A stretch of DNA of 64,000 bases from an uncultured Atopobiaceae bacterium (GCA_947625405.1 CANQOF010000004.1:1-64000); one strand, 5' to 3'. Shown: positions 31,130-39,272, counted from the first letter of the stretch. The notes: a model not told the origin generated them from the sequence alone. Translations and numbers: made by a program.

Positions 31130-31603
31130 ATGGAAACCATATACGACTTTACGGTGACAGACGCACAGGGAAACGACGTGAGCCTTGCCGAGTACGCGGG
31201 CAAGGTGCTCCTCGTGGTGAACACCGCCACGGGCTGCGGCTTCACGCCCCAGTACGAGGGACTCGAGAAGCTCTACGAGGCCTACCACGAGCAAGGCCTC
31301 GAGATCCTCGACTTCCCGTGCAACCAGTTCGGCCATCAGGCCCCTGGCACGGCGGAGGAGATCACCGAGTTTTGCACCCTGAATTACCACACGCAGTTCC
31401 CGCAGATGGCGAAGATCGAGGTCAACGGGCCAAACGAGGCGCCGCTCTACACTTGGCTGAAGGCACAGAAGGGCGGGCTCGGCAAGAAGATCAAGTGGAA
31501 CTTCACGAAGTTCCTCGTGGATCGCGAGGGCAACGTCGTGGAGCGCTACGCCCCGCAGACGAAGCCCGAGGACATCGAGAAGGACATTCAGGCGCTCCTC
31601 TAG
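31130..31603 (+). CDS. Glutathione peroxidase-family thiol peroxidase
   Basis: A 157-residue thioredoxin-fold peroxidase. VVNTATGCGFTPQYEGLEKLY holds the catalytic Cys (Cys36) in place of selenocysteine; LDFPCNQFGHQAPGT and WNFTKFLVDREGNVVERYAP are the two other GPx signatures with the Gln and Trp of the active site. Bacterial homologues use thioredoxin more often than glutathione. RBS GGAGGCGCC. Antioxidant defence fits an anaerobe. A strong terminator follows. Confidence 0.93.
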   Translation: METIYDFTVTDAQGNDVSLAEYAGKVLLVVNTATGCGFTPQYEGLEKLYEAYHEQGLEILDFPCNQFGHQAPGTAEEITEFCTLNYHTQFPQMAKIEVNGPNEAPLYTWLKAQKGGLGKKIKWNFTKFLVDREGNVVERYAPQTKPEDIEKDIQALL

Positions 31604-31629
31604 GCGCGTGCCGCACGTCCGTTTGAGCG

Positions 31630-31662
31630 AAGGCTCCCGTTGCTTCAGCGGGAGCCTTATTT
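31630..31662 (+). terminator. Terminator after glutathione peroxidase gene
   Basis: A 10-bp perfect stem (AAGGCTCCCG / CGGGAGCCTT) with a 9-nt loop, then ATTTG. Confidence 0.85.
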
Positions 31663-31734
31663 GCGTGGTACCAGAAGGTGATCGCGACGAACGACGAGGA
31701 CTTGAGCTAGCTCGAAGGCGGGCGGCCTAAAGGG

Positions 31735-31764
31735 AACGGGCGGCGCGTGCGCGTCGCCCGTTTT
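31735..31764. terminator. Bidirectional terminator before the convergent small gene
   Basis: AACGGGCG pairs with CGCCCGTT around a GCGCGTGCGC inner palindrome, flanked by TTTTG on one side. It probably ends the minus-strand gene at 31786. Confidence 0.65.
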
Positions 31765-31785
31765 GCGTTCCATCCAGCGATCCGC

Positions 31786-32082
31786 CTACTCGTCGCCTTC
31801 CTCGCGTTCGCGCTCGAGCTCCACGCGCGTGTCGTGTTGCTCCTTCGCGCGCTCGAGCTTGGCGGCCTCCTTGGCCACGTGCTCGGCGGCGTCGAAAGTC
31901 TCGCTCGCCATGAAGCCGACGCCCTTGCCCACGTCGGCGCCGATCTTCTCGGCCGTCTTCACCTCGCGCTGGTGGCGGCGATGCTTCATCTGGTGCTCCG
32001 TCACCCATTCGCCCGTCTCGCGGTCGTAGATCTCGCCCGCATGTTTCTCTTCCGGTGTTTGATCCAGCTCGTCATCGGCCAT
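31786..32082 (-). CDS. Small charged coiled-coil hypothetical protein
   Basis: A 98-residue, highly charged protein, about half Glu, Asp, Lys and Arg, with a long predicted helix in the C-terminal half (FDAAEHVAKEAAKLERAKEQHDTRVELERERE). No Cys, membrane segment or known motif. AAGGGA lies 8 nt before ATG 32082. It is flanked by a terminator and the FMN reductase gene. I do not recognise the family; a general stress-type protein is possible. Confidence 0.6.
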   Translation of the reverse strand: MADDELDQTPEEKHAGEIYDRETGEWVTEHQMKHRRHQREVKTAEKIGADVGKGVGFMASETFDAAEHVAKEAAKLERAKEQHDTRVELEREREEGDE

Positions 32083-32211
32083 GATGCGTCCCTTCGCGTG
32101 TGGTAAATCCATCTGGAAGGTTAGATGCCCATCCGCGCGGCACGCTAGGCGCTCAAGCGCGAATGGGCATCCCATGCAGTGCGTTTCCTTGCCGGCTGCG
32201 GGTACTCGCCG

Positions 32212-32841
32212 CTAGCGGATGAAGTTCGTCATCACCGGCTCACGAGGCGCGGGGTTCGCTACGCCGGCGGCTCGGCCTGCCTCGATGCAGCGCAGGAGCC
32301 AGGCGAGGTTGCGCGCGAGCTGTCGCATGATGGCGAGGCCCTCCTCGTCGCCCTCGATCTCGCCCGGCATCTGGCCGAAGACGTCGTTCCAGTAGCGGTT
32401 GCCCACGACGGGCATCTCGGTGATCGTGGCGTACTTGTTCAGCACGTCGAAGCTCGCGACGGTGCCCGCGCGCCTCGCCACGGCGATGGCGGCGTAGGGC
32501 TTGTAGCGAAAGATCGACGAATCGGCCGAGTAGAAGAGGCGATCAAGGCAGGCGAGGAGCGCGCCGTTGGGGTGCGCGTAGTAGACCGGCGTGCCCACGA
32601 CGAGGGCGTCGGCCTCGGCCATCTTCTCCTTCAAGCCCTCCACGAGCTCGTCGCCCACGATGCAGTGGCCGCCGTTCCTGCTGCAGGCGCGGCACCCCAT
32701 GCAGCCCGCGATGGGCTTGTTGCCGATGGGCACGATCTCGCTCGAGACACCGAGTTCCTCGAGCTCGGCGGCCACCGCCTGGAGGGCTCGCATGGTGTTT
32801 CCCCTGGGCTTCGGGCTTCCGCAGATCATCAGCACGTGCAT
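32212..32841 (-). CDS. Flavodoxin-fold NAD(P)H-dependent FMN reductase
   Basis: A 209-residue protein. MHVLMICGSPKPRGNTMRALQ is the FMN phosphate-binding loop; IAGCMGCRACSRNGGHCIVGDE carries a Cys cluster (CxxCxxC-x5-C) typical of iron-sulfur flavoproteins and related NAD(P)H-dependent reductases; VVGTPVYYAHPNGALLACLDRLFYS binds the flavin ring. The Cys set could hold a [4Fe-4S] cluster. GAGAGGAG precedes ATG 32841. It is divergent from the toxin-antitoxin pair at 32951. Confidence 0.87.
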   Translation of the reverse strand: MHVLMICGSPKPRGNTMRALQAVAAELEELGVSSEIVPIGNKPIAGCMGCRACSRNGGHCIVGDELVEGLKEKMAEADALVVGTPVYYAHPNGALLACLDRLFYSADSSIFRYKPYAAIAVARRAGTVASFDVLNKYATITEMPVVGNRYWNDVFGQMPGEIEGDEEGLAIMRQLARNLAWLLRCIEAGRAAGVANPAPREPVMTNFIR

Positions 32842-32904
32842 GGCAGGCTCCTCTCTTCGCGTGCGCACTCGCTTCGATGGTACTGGTATTCGAGGATCGG
32901 CGTG

Positions 32905-32923
32905 GGTATAGTTGTGTCATACC
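32905..32923. promoter_or_regulatory. Dyad ahead of RHH antitoxin
   Basis: GGTAT-N9-ATACC, with a TATAGT -10-like sequence within it, 28 nt before the antitoxin start. Likely autoregulatory. Confidence 0.45.
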
Positions 32924-32950
32924 GTAAGACAGTTCGGCGATGGGAGCATT

Positions 32951-33361
32951 ATGAGCGCCAAGGCGGCAGTTTCCCTCGAGGCCGAAGCGGGCGAGGGGCG
33001 TCCGCGCACGCGCGCCCGCGAAAAGACCGTGATGGTCTCCGCGCGCATCCCCGAGAGCACGTACCTACGGGTGAAGGACATTCTCAACGAAATTGGAGAG
33101 AGCCAGACAGATCTCATTCTCGCGGCATTTGAGTATGTTCTCGCGCGAGGCGCAGTGCCTGAAGCTCGGCCTTACGTGCACAGGCGACGCAAACCGAGCG
33201 AGAGCGAACTGGAAGCCATTAAGCAGCACATACGTGATTTGCAAATCGTCCATGTAGATGGGCCTGACCACGAATTGGAATACGAAGGTCTTAGCGATAA
33301 GGAAGTCCTCACCCAAGCGCTCGTGGAGAAGTACCTTGGGATCGAAGGCGATGGCGAATGA
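32951..33361 (+). CDS. Ribbon-helix-helix antitoxin-like protein
   Basis: A 136-residue protein. Residues 30-70 (KTVMVSARIPESTYLRVKDILNEIGESQTDLILAAFEYVLARG) form a RelB/DinJ-like ribbon-helix-helix DNA-binding unit. The remaining acidic and basic helical part would bind the toxin. ATG 32951 is used because GGGAG precedes it; homologues begin near here. Its TGA overlaps the ATG of the PIN toxin (ATGA). RHH antitoxin with PIN toxin is a VapBC-type arrangement. Confidence 0.78.
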   Translation: MSAKAAVSLEAEAGEGRPRTRAREKTVMVSARIPESTYLRVKDILNEIGESQTDLILAAFEYVLARGAVPEARPYVHRRRKPSESELEAIKQHIRDLQIVHVDGPDHELEYEGLSDKEVLTQALVEKYLGIEGDGE

Positions 33362-33834
33362 GGTATCCGCTCAAGCTCTTCCTCGACACGAATGTGCTTG
33401 TGGATCTTCTCGAGCCTCGCGAGGAGTTTCTCGAAAGCATACGGCGAGTCTTCTGCATGGCCTCTTTTGGCGATGCCGTGCTTTGGGCATCGTCGAGCTG
33501 TATGACAGACCTCTACTTCATTCTCATGAGGGAATCCTCGGGCACGAATAGCGAAATTCAGCGGGCGATACTCAAGCTCATTTCCACAGACGACAAGAGC
33601 AAGCTCCACATCTACGCCCCGCAGGAGCGCGACGTGGTGCGGGCGCTCAATTACCGATGGCCTGACTTTGAGGATTGCCTTGTGTCGGTGTGCGCCGAGA
33701 GCGTGCAGGCGGATTACATCGTCACGCGCGATGCAAAGGGTTTTGAGCACGCCGCGTTGCCTTCGATATCCCCCCGTCGATTGCTGGGGATGATTGCGCA
33801 GGACGGACTCACCTACGACGAGCTCGAGTGGTAG
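33358..33834 (+). CDS. PIN-domain toxin (VapC-like)
   Basis: A 158-residue PIN protein of the same subtype as the one at 1146. LFLDTNVLVDLLEPREEF, then SCMTDLYFILM, WPDFEDCLVSVCAESVQADYIVTRD supply the four acidic metal ligands (Asp in DTN, Asp/Glu in DFED and Asp in TRD). Expected endoribonuclease activity. Coupled by overlap to the RHH antitoxin. Confidence 0.85.
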   Translation: MRYPLKLFLDTNVLVDLLEPREEFLESIRRVFCMASFGDAVLWASSSCMTDLYFILMRESSGTNSEIQRAILKLISTDDKSKLHIYAPQERDVVRALNYRWPDFEDCLVSVCAESVQADYIVTRDAKGFEHAALPSISPRRLLGMIAQDGLTYDELEW

Positions 33835-33852
33835 GGGAGTAGCTCTTCGCTG

Positions 33853-34680
33853 CTAGAAGAGCTTCGCGAGGACCCCGGCGTTTTCCTCGCGGCAGCAGAC
33901 GAAGAAGGTCTGGCGGGCGGCCGCGTCGGTGATGGGGACGCGCACGCGGCCAGGGGGCGTGCTTCCGTTCTGCGATGCGTCGGTGGTGAACGCGAGGACG
34001 TCGGTCGTGGAGAGGAGCTGCGTGAAGACGGTGCGGTCCTCCTGCACGAGCACCTGAGAATGCGGCATCTCGCGCTTGTGGAGGTTCATCCAAAAGCCCA
34101 CCTGGGAGTAGATGAGGAAGGGCTCGCCGTCCGCATCGGCGAAGGAGAGTTCCTTGCGGCGGGAGAGCGGATGCGTCTCGGGGATGAGGAACTGCAGCGT
34201 CTCCGTCATGAACGGGCGGCTGAGGAGCCCCGGGGTCATGAGCGCGTGGAGGACGACGCCGAGGTCGGCATGGCCGTGGGCCACGGCATCGATGACCTCG
34301 GATTCCGAGTCCGTCAAGAATGGCTCGATGATGGTGCCGGGTGCCTCCTCGCAGAGGCGCGCGGCGAGGCGCCACACGGGCGCCGGCGCCACGGAGCGGA
34401 TGACGAACGTGCGGCGCTTGCGCGCGAGGTCGGCGAATGCGTCGCGCATCGCCTGCTCGGCATCGAGGATCTCCTTTGCGTGGGTGAGGGCGAGGCGTCC
34501 CGCGTCGTTGATGCGCACGCGGTTGCCCTCGTGTTCGAAGAGCTCGCAGCCGAGATCGCGCTCGAGGCGCTGGAGCGAGCGCGAGAGCGAGGGCTGGGTG
34601 AGATGGAGGGACGCCGCCGCGGCGGTGATGGTGCCCTCGCGCTCGACGGCCACGAGCTGCCTCAACTGCTCGAGTTCCAT
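33853..34680 (-). CDS. LysR-family regulator, probable master of the redox regulon
   Basis: A 275-residue LysR protein. The DNA-binding part is MELEQLRQLVAVEREGTITAAAASLHLTQPSLSRSLQRLERDLGCELFEH; the effector domain begins near residue 90 (TFVIRSVAPAPVWRLAARL). It has Cys266-Cys267 near the C-terminus, which could sense redox state (speculation). It is divergent from the aldo/keto reductase at 34827, and the gap contains GCTATGC-N7-GCATAGC, a perfect inverted repeat that is repeated with the same promoter geometry at two further loci. That places this gene as the likely regulator of all three. Confidence 0.88.
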   Translation of the reverse strand: MELEQLRQLVAVEREGTITAAAASLHLTQPSLSRSLQRLERDLGCELFEHEGNRVRINDAGRLALTHAKEILDAEQAMRDAFADLARKRRTFVIRSVAPAPVWRLAARLCEEAPGTIIEPFLTDSESEVIDAVAHGHADLGVVLHALMTPGLLSRPFMTETLQFLIPETHPLSRRKELSFADADGEPFLIYSQVGFWMNLHKREMPHSQVLVQEDRTVFTQLLSTTDVLAFTTDASQNGSTPPGRVRVPITDAAARQTFFVCCREENAGVLAKLF

Positions 34681-34702
34681 GTTTGCCCCCACGCCTTCAT
34701 GA

Positions 34703-34770
34703 GCTATGCAATCGGCGCATAGCAGTATCACCAATCGGCATTGTACTTATCTTGGAGTGATCCCCATTAT
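34703..34770 (+). promoter_or_regulatory. LysR-controlled promoter A
   Basis: GCTATGC-N7-GCATAGC (34703-34723), then 17 nt, -35 TTGTAC (34741-34746), 18-nt spacer, -10 CATTAT (34765-34770). It drives the aldo/keto reductase at 34827 and lies beside the LysR gene. Confidence 0.75.
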
Positions 34771-34826
34771 TACTACAAGAACTACGACCCTGCTCTCGTA
34801 GAGAGCCATGACAAGGAGGCATACCC

Positions 34827-35678
34827 ATGGAGTACACCACCCTCGCAAACGGCGTGAAGATGCCGATGCTCGGCTATGGCGTGTTCCAAATCGACGACGC
34901 CACGACGGAGCGTTGCGTCAAGGACGCCCTCTCCCTCGGCTACCGCCTCATCGACACCGCCCAGGCTTATGGCAATGAGCGTGGCGTGGGCGCCGCCATC
35001 CGTGAATCCGGCGTGCCGCGCGAGGAGATCTTCCTCGTGGACAAGGTGTGGGTTTCCAACTACGGCGACGGCAAGGCCTACGACTCCGTGAAGGCGTCGC
35101 TCGAGCTCCTCGGCCTCGACTACATCGACTGCATGCTCCTGCACCAGCCCTACAACGACTACTACGGCGCCTGGCGCGATCTCGAGCGCGCCTACGAGGA
35201 CGGCCTCGTGCGCTCCATCGGCGTCTCGAACTTCAACCCGAACCGCCTCCTCGACATCTGCTCCTTCAACAAGGTGAATCCGATGGTGAACCAGGTGGAG
35301 ACCCACGTGTATTGGCAACAGCACGCGGCGCACGAGAACATGGAGCGCCTCGGCGTGGCGCACATGGCGTGGGGTCCCTTCGCCGAGGGCGCAAACAACT
35401 TCTTCACGGATCCGCTGCTCAGCGAGATCGGCCAGGAGCATGGCAAGGGCGTCGGCCAGGTGGCGCTTCGCTATCTCATCGACTCCGGCGTGATCGTCAT
35501 CCCCAAGTCCGTGCATAAGGAGCGCATGGAGCAGAACTTCGACGTCTTCGACTTCGAGCTTTCCGAAGACGAGAAGAAGCTCATCGCCGGCATGGACCTC
35601 GATCGCGCCCTCGTCTACGACCACGACAACCTCGAGCTCATCGGCGGCCTCATCGACCGCATCAAGGGCATGATGTGA
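34827..35678 (+). CDS. Aldo/keto reductase (2,5-diketo-gluconate reductase type)
   Basis: A 283-residue AKR. Catalytic residues: Asp and Tyr in DTAQAYGNE, Lys in FLVDKVWVSN, His in MLLHQPYND. SIGVSNFNPNRLLD and PKSVHKERMEQNFDVFDF are the cofactor-binding signatures. It reduces small carbonyl compounds with NADPH. It is 57% or so alike by eye to the reductase at 37372 (MEYTTLANGVKMPMLGYGV against MEYATLANGVKMPMLGYGV), so the two are recent duplicates or parallel imports. First gene of a unit that continues with an FMN reductase and a CMD-family protein. Confidence 0.92.
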   Translation: MEYTTLANGVKMPMLGYGVFQIDDATTERCVKDALSLGYRLIDTAQAYGNERGVGAAIRESGVPREEIFLVDKVWVSNYGDGKAYDSVKASLELLGLDYIDCMLLHQPYNDYYGAWRDLERAYEDGLVRSIGVSNFNPNRLLDICSFNKVNPMVNQVETHVYWQQHAAHENMERLGVAHMAWGPFAEGANNFFTDPLLSEIGQEHGKGVGQVALRYLIDSGVIVIPKSVHKERMEQNFDVFDFELSEDEKKLIAGMDLDRALVYDHDNLELIGGLIDRIKGMM

Positions 35679-35689
35679 GGTCGGTGGCC

Positions 35690-36139
35690 ATGAAAGTCCT
35701 CTTCATCAACGGCAGCCCGAACCCGAAGGGCGCCACCGCCCATCTCGCCGAGACGCTCCTTGCAGGACGCGCCCACGAGACCGTCGAGCTGGGCACGACC
35801 AAGGTCTACGACTACGGCCAGAACTTCGGCGACGACCAGTTCGACGAGGTCCTCGCCAAGATGCGCACGGCGGACCTCCTGACCTTGGGCTCGCCTGTCT
35901 ACTGGCACGACCTCTCCGGCATGCTCCGGAACCTCCTCGACCGCTGCTATGGGCCCGTGGAGCAGGGCGACTTCAGCGGCAAGCGCCTCGTCTTCCTCTT
36001 CCAGGGCGCTTCGCCCACCAAGGAGATGTTCGAGCGCGCCGAGTACACGATGCGACGCTTCGCCGGACTTTACGGAGCCGAGTACCTCGGCATGGTCACG
36101 AGCGAGCGTGACGCGAAGGCGATGGCCCGGAGGCTCTAG
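35690..36139 (+). CDS. Flavodoxin-fold FMN reductase-like protein, probably truncated
   Basis: A 149-residue protein. MKVLFINGSPNPKGATAHLAETLL is the FMN phosphate loop and LLTLGSPVYWHDLSGMLRNLLDRCYG the flavin ring loop; the C-terminus after MVTSERDAKAM is short for the family. In the -1 frame the DNA continues as EALGTVAEGWFDDAVAFWEAQMPS before a stop at 36202-36204, which looks like a genuine C-terminal helix. One lost base near 36120-36130 would explain this. It starts 11 nt after the AKR gene. Confidence 0.8.
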   Translation: MKVLFINGSPNPKGATAHLAETLLAGRAHETVELGTTKVYDYGQNFGDDQFDEVLAKMRTADLLTLGSPVYWHDLSGMLRNLLDRCYGPVEQGDFSGKRLVFLFQGASPTKEMFERAEYTMRRFAGLYGAEYLGMVTSERDAKAMARRL

Positions 36140-36204
36140 GCACCGTCGCCGAGGGCTGGTTCGACGATGCGGTCGCTTTCTGGGAGGCCCAGATGCCCTC
36201 GTGA
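36130..36204 (+). pseudogene. Out-of-frame tail of the FMN reductase
   Basis: This frame encodes EALGTVAEGWFDDAVAFWEAQMPS followed by TGA, with codon use like the neighbours, directly after the reductase stop codon. It is best read as the missing C-terminus displaced by a one-base deletion. Confidence 0.45.
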
Positions 36205-36277
36205 GCCTGGTTGTTTTTGACACATGGATGAAACGACTCCTTGGAGCCGCTGGATAAGAAGGAGGAAAGGATTTCCC

Positions 36278-36604
36278 ATGGCAGAGAAGCAAACGGCAGG
36301 GCACGACCGCCTCGGCGACTTCGCACCGCAGTTCGCGGAGCTCAACGACGACGTGCTGTTCGGCGAGGTCTGGTCGCGCGAGAGCGAGCTGTCGCCGCAC
36401 GACCGCTCGATGATCACGATCGCCGCTCTCATGAGCGCCGGGCAGTTCGAGCAGCTCAAGTCCCACATCGCCCTCGGCAAGCAGCACGGCATCACCAAGA
36501 CCGAGATCGTGGAGATCATCACCCAGCTCGCCTTCTACTGCGGCTGGCCCAAGGCCTGGAGCGCGTTCCCCATCGCCAAGGCCATCTACGGCGAGGAGGA
36601 GTAG
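36278..36604 (+). CDS. Carboxymuconolactone decarboxylase (CMD) family protein
   Basis: A 108-residue all-alpha protein. LSPHDRSMITIAALMSAGQFEQLKSHIALGKQHGITKTEIVEIITQLAFYCGWPKAWSAF matches the CMD/AhpD family. The AhpD C-x-x-C pair is missing; only a single Cys (YCGWP) remains. It belongs to the gamma-CMD-like group seen beside AKRs and cupins. AAGGAGGAAAGG lies ahead of the ATG. A TTGACA sequence at about 36210 could give the gene a promoter of its own, but I see no matching -10. Confidence 0.87.
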   Translation: MAEKQTAGHDRLGDFAPQFAELNDDVLFGEVWSRESELSPHDRSMITIAALMSAGQFEQLKSHIALGKQHGITKTEIVEIITQLAFYCGWPKAWSAFPIAKAIYGEEE

Positions 36605-36681
36605 GGCGTCCCAATCGGACTCGATCAAAGGAGGGGCTCCAAGATGAGCGCCACAATCGGGGAATCGTGAGGGGGACCTTC

Positions 36682-36789
36682 ATGGGAACGCACGACAGCG
36701 TCGGCATCGATCGAAGGACGTTCATCGGGGCCGGGCTGGTGGCCCTGGGCGCCCTCGGCATCGCCGACTACGAGCTGGTGGAGATCTAG
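36682..36789 (+). pseudogene. Tat signal-peptide remnant
   Basis: A 35-residue reading frame, starting after a GAGGGGG site, encodes MGTHDSVGIDRRTFIGAGLVALGALGIADYELVEI and then TAG. RRTFIG followed by a hydrophobic Ala/Gly/Leu stretch is a textbook twin-arginine signal, but nothing follows it. A second short frame with a good AAAGGAGG site (36644, MSATIGES) also stops at once. Both look like leftovers of a decayed exported oxidoreductase gene between the CMD gene and promoter B. Confidence 0.5.
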
Positions 36790-36815
36790 GGCGGAGACAG
36801 GCGGTCATAGCTCAA

Positions 36816-36883
36816 AGCATGCATGAAGCGCATGCAATGATGGCGAATCGGCATTGTACATATCCTTTGAGACACCCCATCAT
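36816..36883 (+). promoter_or_regulatory. LysR-controlled promoter B
   Basis: AGCATGC-N7-GCATGCA (36816-36836), 17 nt, -35 TTGTAC (36854-36859), 18-nt spacer, -10 CATCAT (36878-36883). Geometry identical to promoters A and C. It drives the NTF2-like and two AKR genes. Confidence 0.75.
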
Positions 36884-36938
36884 CCATGGTGAGCTTGGGA
36901 ACTGAAGGTTTCACGGACCATGATTGGAAGGTATGGCT

Positions 36939-37298
36939 ATGGAGAACGTCATCGAGGTGTCGCAGAGTTTCTGGAACGCCTTGGAGCGCTCGGACGAGGC
37001 CGGCATGCGCGCCATCGCCGACCCCGACTGCCAATTCGTCCACATCGGCATCACCTGCGGGCTGGACCATGAGATCGGCTTCTACACAAGCGGCGCCTTC
37101 CAACCGACGGGCGTCACGTTCCACAGCCAGATGGAGCGCGACTTCGGCGACACGGCCATCGTCACCACCGACTGCGACTGCGCGCTGCTCCTGGACGGCA
37201 AGGAGACGACCCACCACTTCGCGGTCACCGAGGTCTACGTCGTCCGTGAGGACGAGTGGAAGCTCGTCCAGTTCTCGTTCACGGCATTGGTCTACTAG
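36939..37298 (+). CDS. NTF2-like (SnoaL/DUF4440-type) protein
   Basis: A 119-residue protein with the cone-shaped NTF2-like fold: MENVIEVSQSFWNALERSDEAGMRAIADPDCQFVHIG, then FGDTAIVTTDCDCALLL and WKLVQFSFTALVY. The family covers isomerases, dehydratases and non-catalytic ligand binders, so function cannot be fixed. GGAAGG is 7 nt before ATG 36939, which I prefer to 36933. It is the first gene after promoter B and precedes an AKR gene by 73 nt. Confidence 0.8.
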   Translation: MENVIEVSQSFWNALERSDEAGMRAIADPDCQFVHIGITCGLDHEIGFYTSGAFQPTGVTFHSQMERDFGDTAIVTTDCDCALLLDGKETTHHFAVTEVYVVREDEWKLVQFSFTALVY

Positions 37299-37371
37299 CG
37301 ACGTCACTATGCGAACAATGTGGCGCTGTCGATGAGTGTGTAGCGTCATGAGACTTCCAGAAGGAGGAACG

Positions 37372-38259
37372 ATGGAGTACGCGACCCTCGCCAACGGAGT
37401 GAAGATGCCGATGCTGGGCTACGGCGTCTACCAGGTGACCCAGGGCGATTGCCAGCAGTGCGTGGAGGACGCCCTCGCGGTGGGCTACCGCTCGCTGGAC
37501 ACGGCCCAGAGCTACTTCAACGAGGAGCAGGTGGGATCAGCCATCGAGGCCTCAGGCGTGTCGCGCGGCGATATCTTCCTCACCACCAAGGTCTGGCTCG
37601 AGCACTACGGCGAGGGCCCGACCCGGGCCTCCGTCGAGGACTCGCTCAGGAAGCTCAAGACCGACTACCTCGACCTCTGCCTCCTGCACCAGCCCTTCGG
37701 CGACGCCTTCGGCGCCTGGCGCGACCTCGTGAAGCTCTACGAGGAGGGCGTCATCAAGACCATCGGCGTCTCGAACTTCTACGCCGACAGGCTCGTGGAG
37801 TTCTGCGCCTTCAACGAGGTCATGCCCATGGTGAACCAGATGGAGACCCATCCGCTGAACCAGCAGGCGGAGCTCATGGAGTGGGAGAAGAAATACCAGG
37901 TGCAGCCCGAGGCCTGGGCGCCCTTCGGCGAGGGCCGCGGCGGCCTCTTCAACAACCCCGTGCTCACCGAGATCGCCGAGCGTCACGGCAAGTCCACGGC
38001 CCAGGTGATGCTGCGCTGGAACATCCAGCGCGGCGTCGTGGTGATCCCGAAGTCCGTGCATAGGGAGCGCATGGAGCAGAACTTCGACATCTTCGACTTC
38101 GCCCTCGACGACACCGACATGGCCGCCATCGCCGGGCTGGACACGAAGACGAGCTCCTTCTTCAGCCACAGCGATCCCAAGATGGTGGAGTGGTTCGCGC
38201 AGATGGTGGAGGAGCGCAAGCACCAGCACGACTCCTCCAAGGAGAAGAAGAACTGGTAG
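37372..38259 (+). CDS. Aldo/keto reductase (2,5-diketo-gluconate reductase type)
   Basis: A 295-residue AKR with the catalytic set Asp/Tyr in DTAQSYFNE, Lys in LTTKVWLEHY and His in LLHQPFGD. PKSVHRERMEQNFDIFDF is the NADPH-binding signature. The C-terminus carries a Lys/Glu/His-rich tail (ERKHQHDSSKEKKNW) absent from the sister enzyme at 34827. AAGGAGGAAC precedes the ATG. It lies in the operon driven by promoter B and is followed by a second AKR of a different subfamily 26 nt on. Confidence 0.92.
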   Translation: MEYATLANGVKMPMLGYGVYQVTQGDCQQCVEDALAVGYRSLDTAQSYFNEEQVGSAIEASGVSRGDIFLTTKVWLEHYGEGPTRASVEDSLRKLKTDYLDLCLLHQPFGDAFGAWRDLVKLYEEGVIKTIGVSNFYADRLVEFCAFNEVMPMVNQMETHPLNQQAELMEWEKKYQVQPEAWAPFGEGRGGLFNNPVLTEIAERHGKSTAQVMLRWNIQRGVVVIPKSVHRERMEQNFDIFDFALDDTDMAAIAGLDTKTSSFFSHSDPKMVEWFAQMVEERKHQHDSSKEKKNW

Positions 38260-38285
38260 CCATCCCCTTAGGAAAGGAACTTCCC

Positions 38286-39272
38286 ATGAAGAACCGCGTG
38301 CTCGGATCCAGCGGCATCGAGGTCACCCCGCTCGGCTACGGCTGCATGGGCGTCTCCCACGCCTACGGTGACGCGCTTCCCTTCGAGGAGGCTCGCGCGA
38401 TCATCCGCGACGCCTACGACGCCGGCTACCGCTTCTTCGACACCGCCCCCGCCTACCTCGGCGAGACGGCCGACGGCCAGGTCTCCAACAACGAGGTGCT
38501 CGTCGGCGAGGCTCTGGACGACGTGAAAGACCAAGTGGTCATCGCCACCAAGTTCGGCGTGTCGATCAACCCCGACCGCTCCCTCAACATCTCCTCCAAG
38601 CCAGACGAGATCAAGGAGACCGTCGAGCACAGCCTCGAATACCTCGGCGTCGACAAGATCCAGCTGCTCTACCAGCACCGCATCGACCGTTCCACCGAGC
38701 CGGAGGTCGTGGCGCAGACTGTCTCCGACCTCATGGACGCCGGCCTCGTTCAGGCCTGGGGCATCTCCGAGGTGGATGAGGAGTACCTGCGCCGCGCCCA
38801 CGCCGTGTGCCCCGTCGCGGCCATCGAGAACCGCTATTCGATGATGGCCCGCTGGCACGCCTCGCTCTTCCCGACCCTCGAAGAGCTGGACATCGCCTAC
38901 GTGGCCTTCTCGCCCATGGCCAACGGCTTCCTCGGCGGCCACTTCGACCAGAACCTGACCTTCGCCAAGGGCGACTACCGCGGCGACATGCCCCAGTACA
39001 CGCCCGAGGGCGTCGAGCGCGCGAGGGAGCTCGTTGAGTACCTGAACGCCCTCGCTGAGGCCAAGGGCGCTACGCCGGCGCAGATCAGCCTCGCGTGGAT
39101 GCTCTCAGAGAAGCCCTACATCATCCCCATCCCGGGTTCGCGGAATCCCGAGCGCATGCGCGAGAACCTCGCCGCGGCCGACATCGTCCTCACGCCGCAG
39201 GAGGTGGCCGACATCAACGCCCAACTCGACACTATGGACCTCATGGTCTTCGGCGGCCACGCGGGGAAGTGA
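38286..39272 (+). CDS. Aldo/keto reductase (YhdN/IolS type)
   Basis: A 328-residue AKR of the IolS/YhdN branch. MKNRVLGSSGIEVTPLGYGCMGVSHAYGDALP is characteristic; the catalytic Asp/Tyr are in FFDTAPAYLGE, Lys in IATKFGVS and His in LLYQHRID. PIPGSRNPERMRENLAAADI binds NADPH. It completes the operon of promoter B. Substrate unknown; the family reduces methylglyoxal-like and quinone-like compounds. Confidence 0.92.
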   Translation: MKNRVLGSSGIEVTPLGYGCMGVSHAYGDALPFEEARAIIRDAYDAGYRFFDTAPAYLGETADGQVSNNEVLVGEALDDVKDQVVIATKFGVSINPDRSLNISSKPDEIKETVEHSLEYLGVDKIQLLYQHRIDRSTEPEVVAQTVSDLMDAGLVQAWGISEVDEEYLRRAHAVCPVAAIENRYSMMARWHASLFPTLEELDIAYVAFSPMANGFLGGHFDQNLTFAKGDYRGDMPQYTPEGVERARELVEYLNALAEAKGATPAQISLAWMLSEKPYIIPIPGSRNPERMRENLAAADIVLTPQEVADINAQLDTMDLMVFGGHAGK

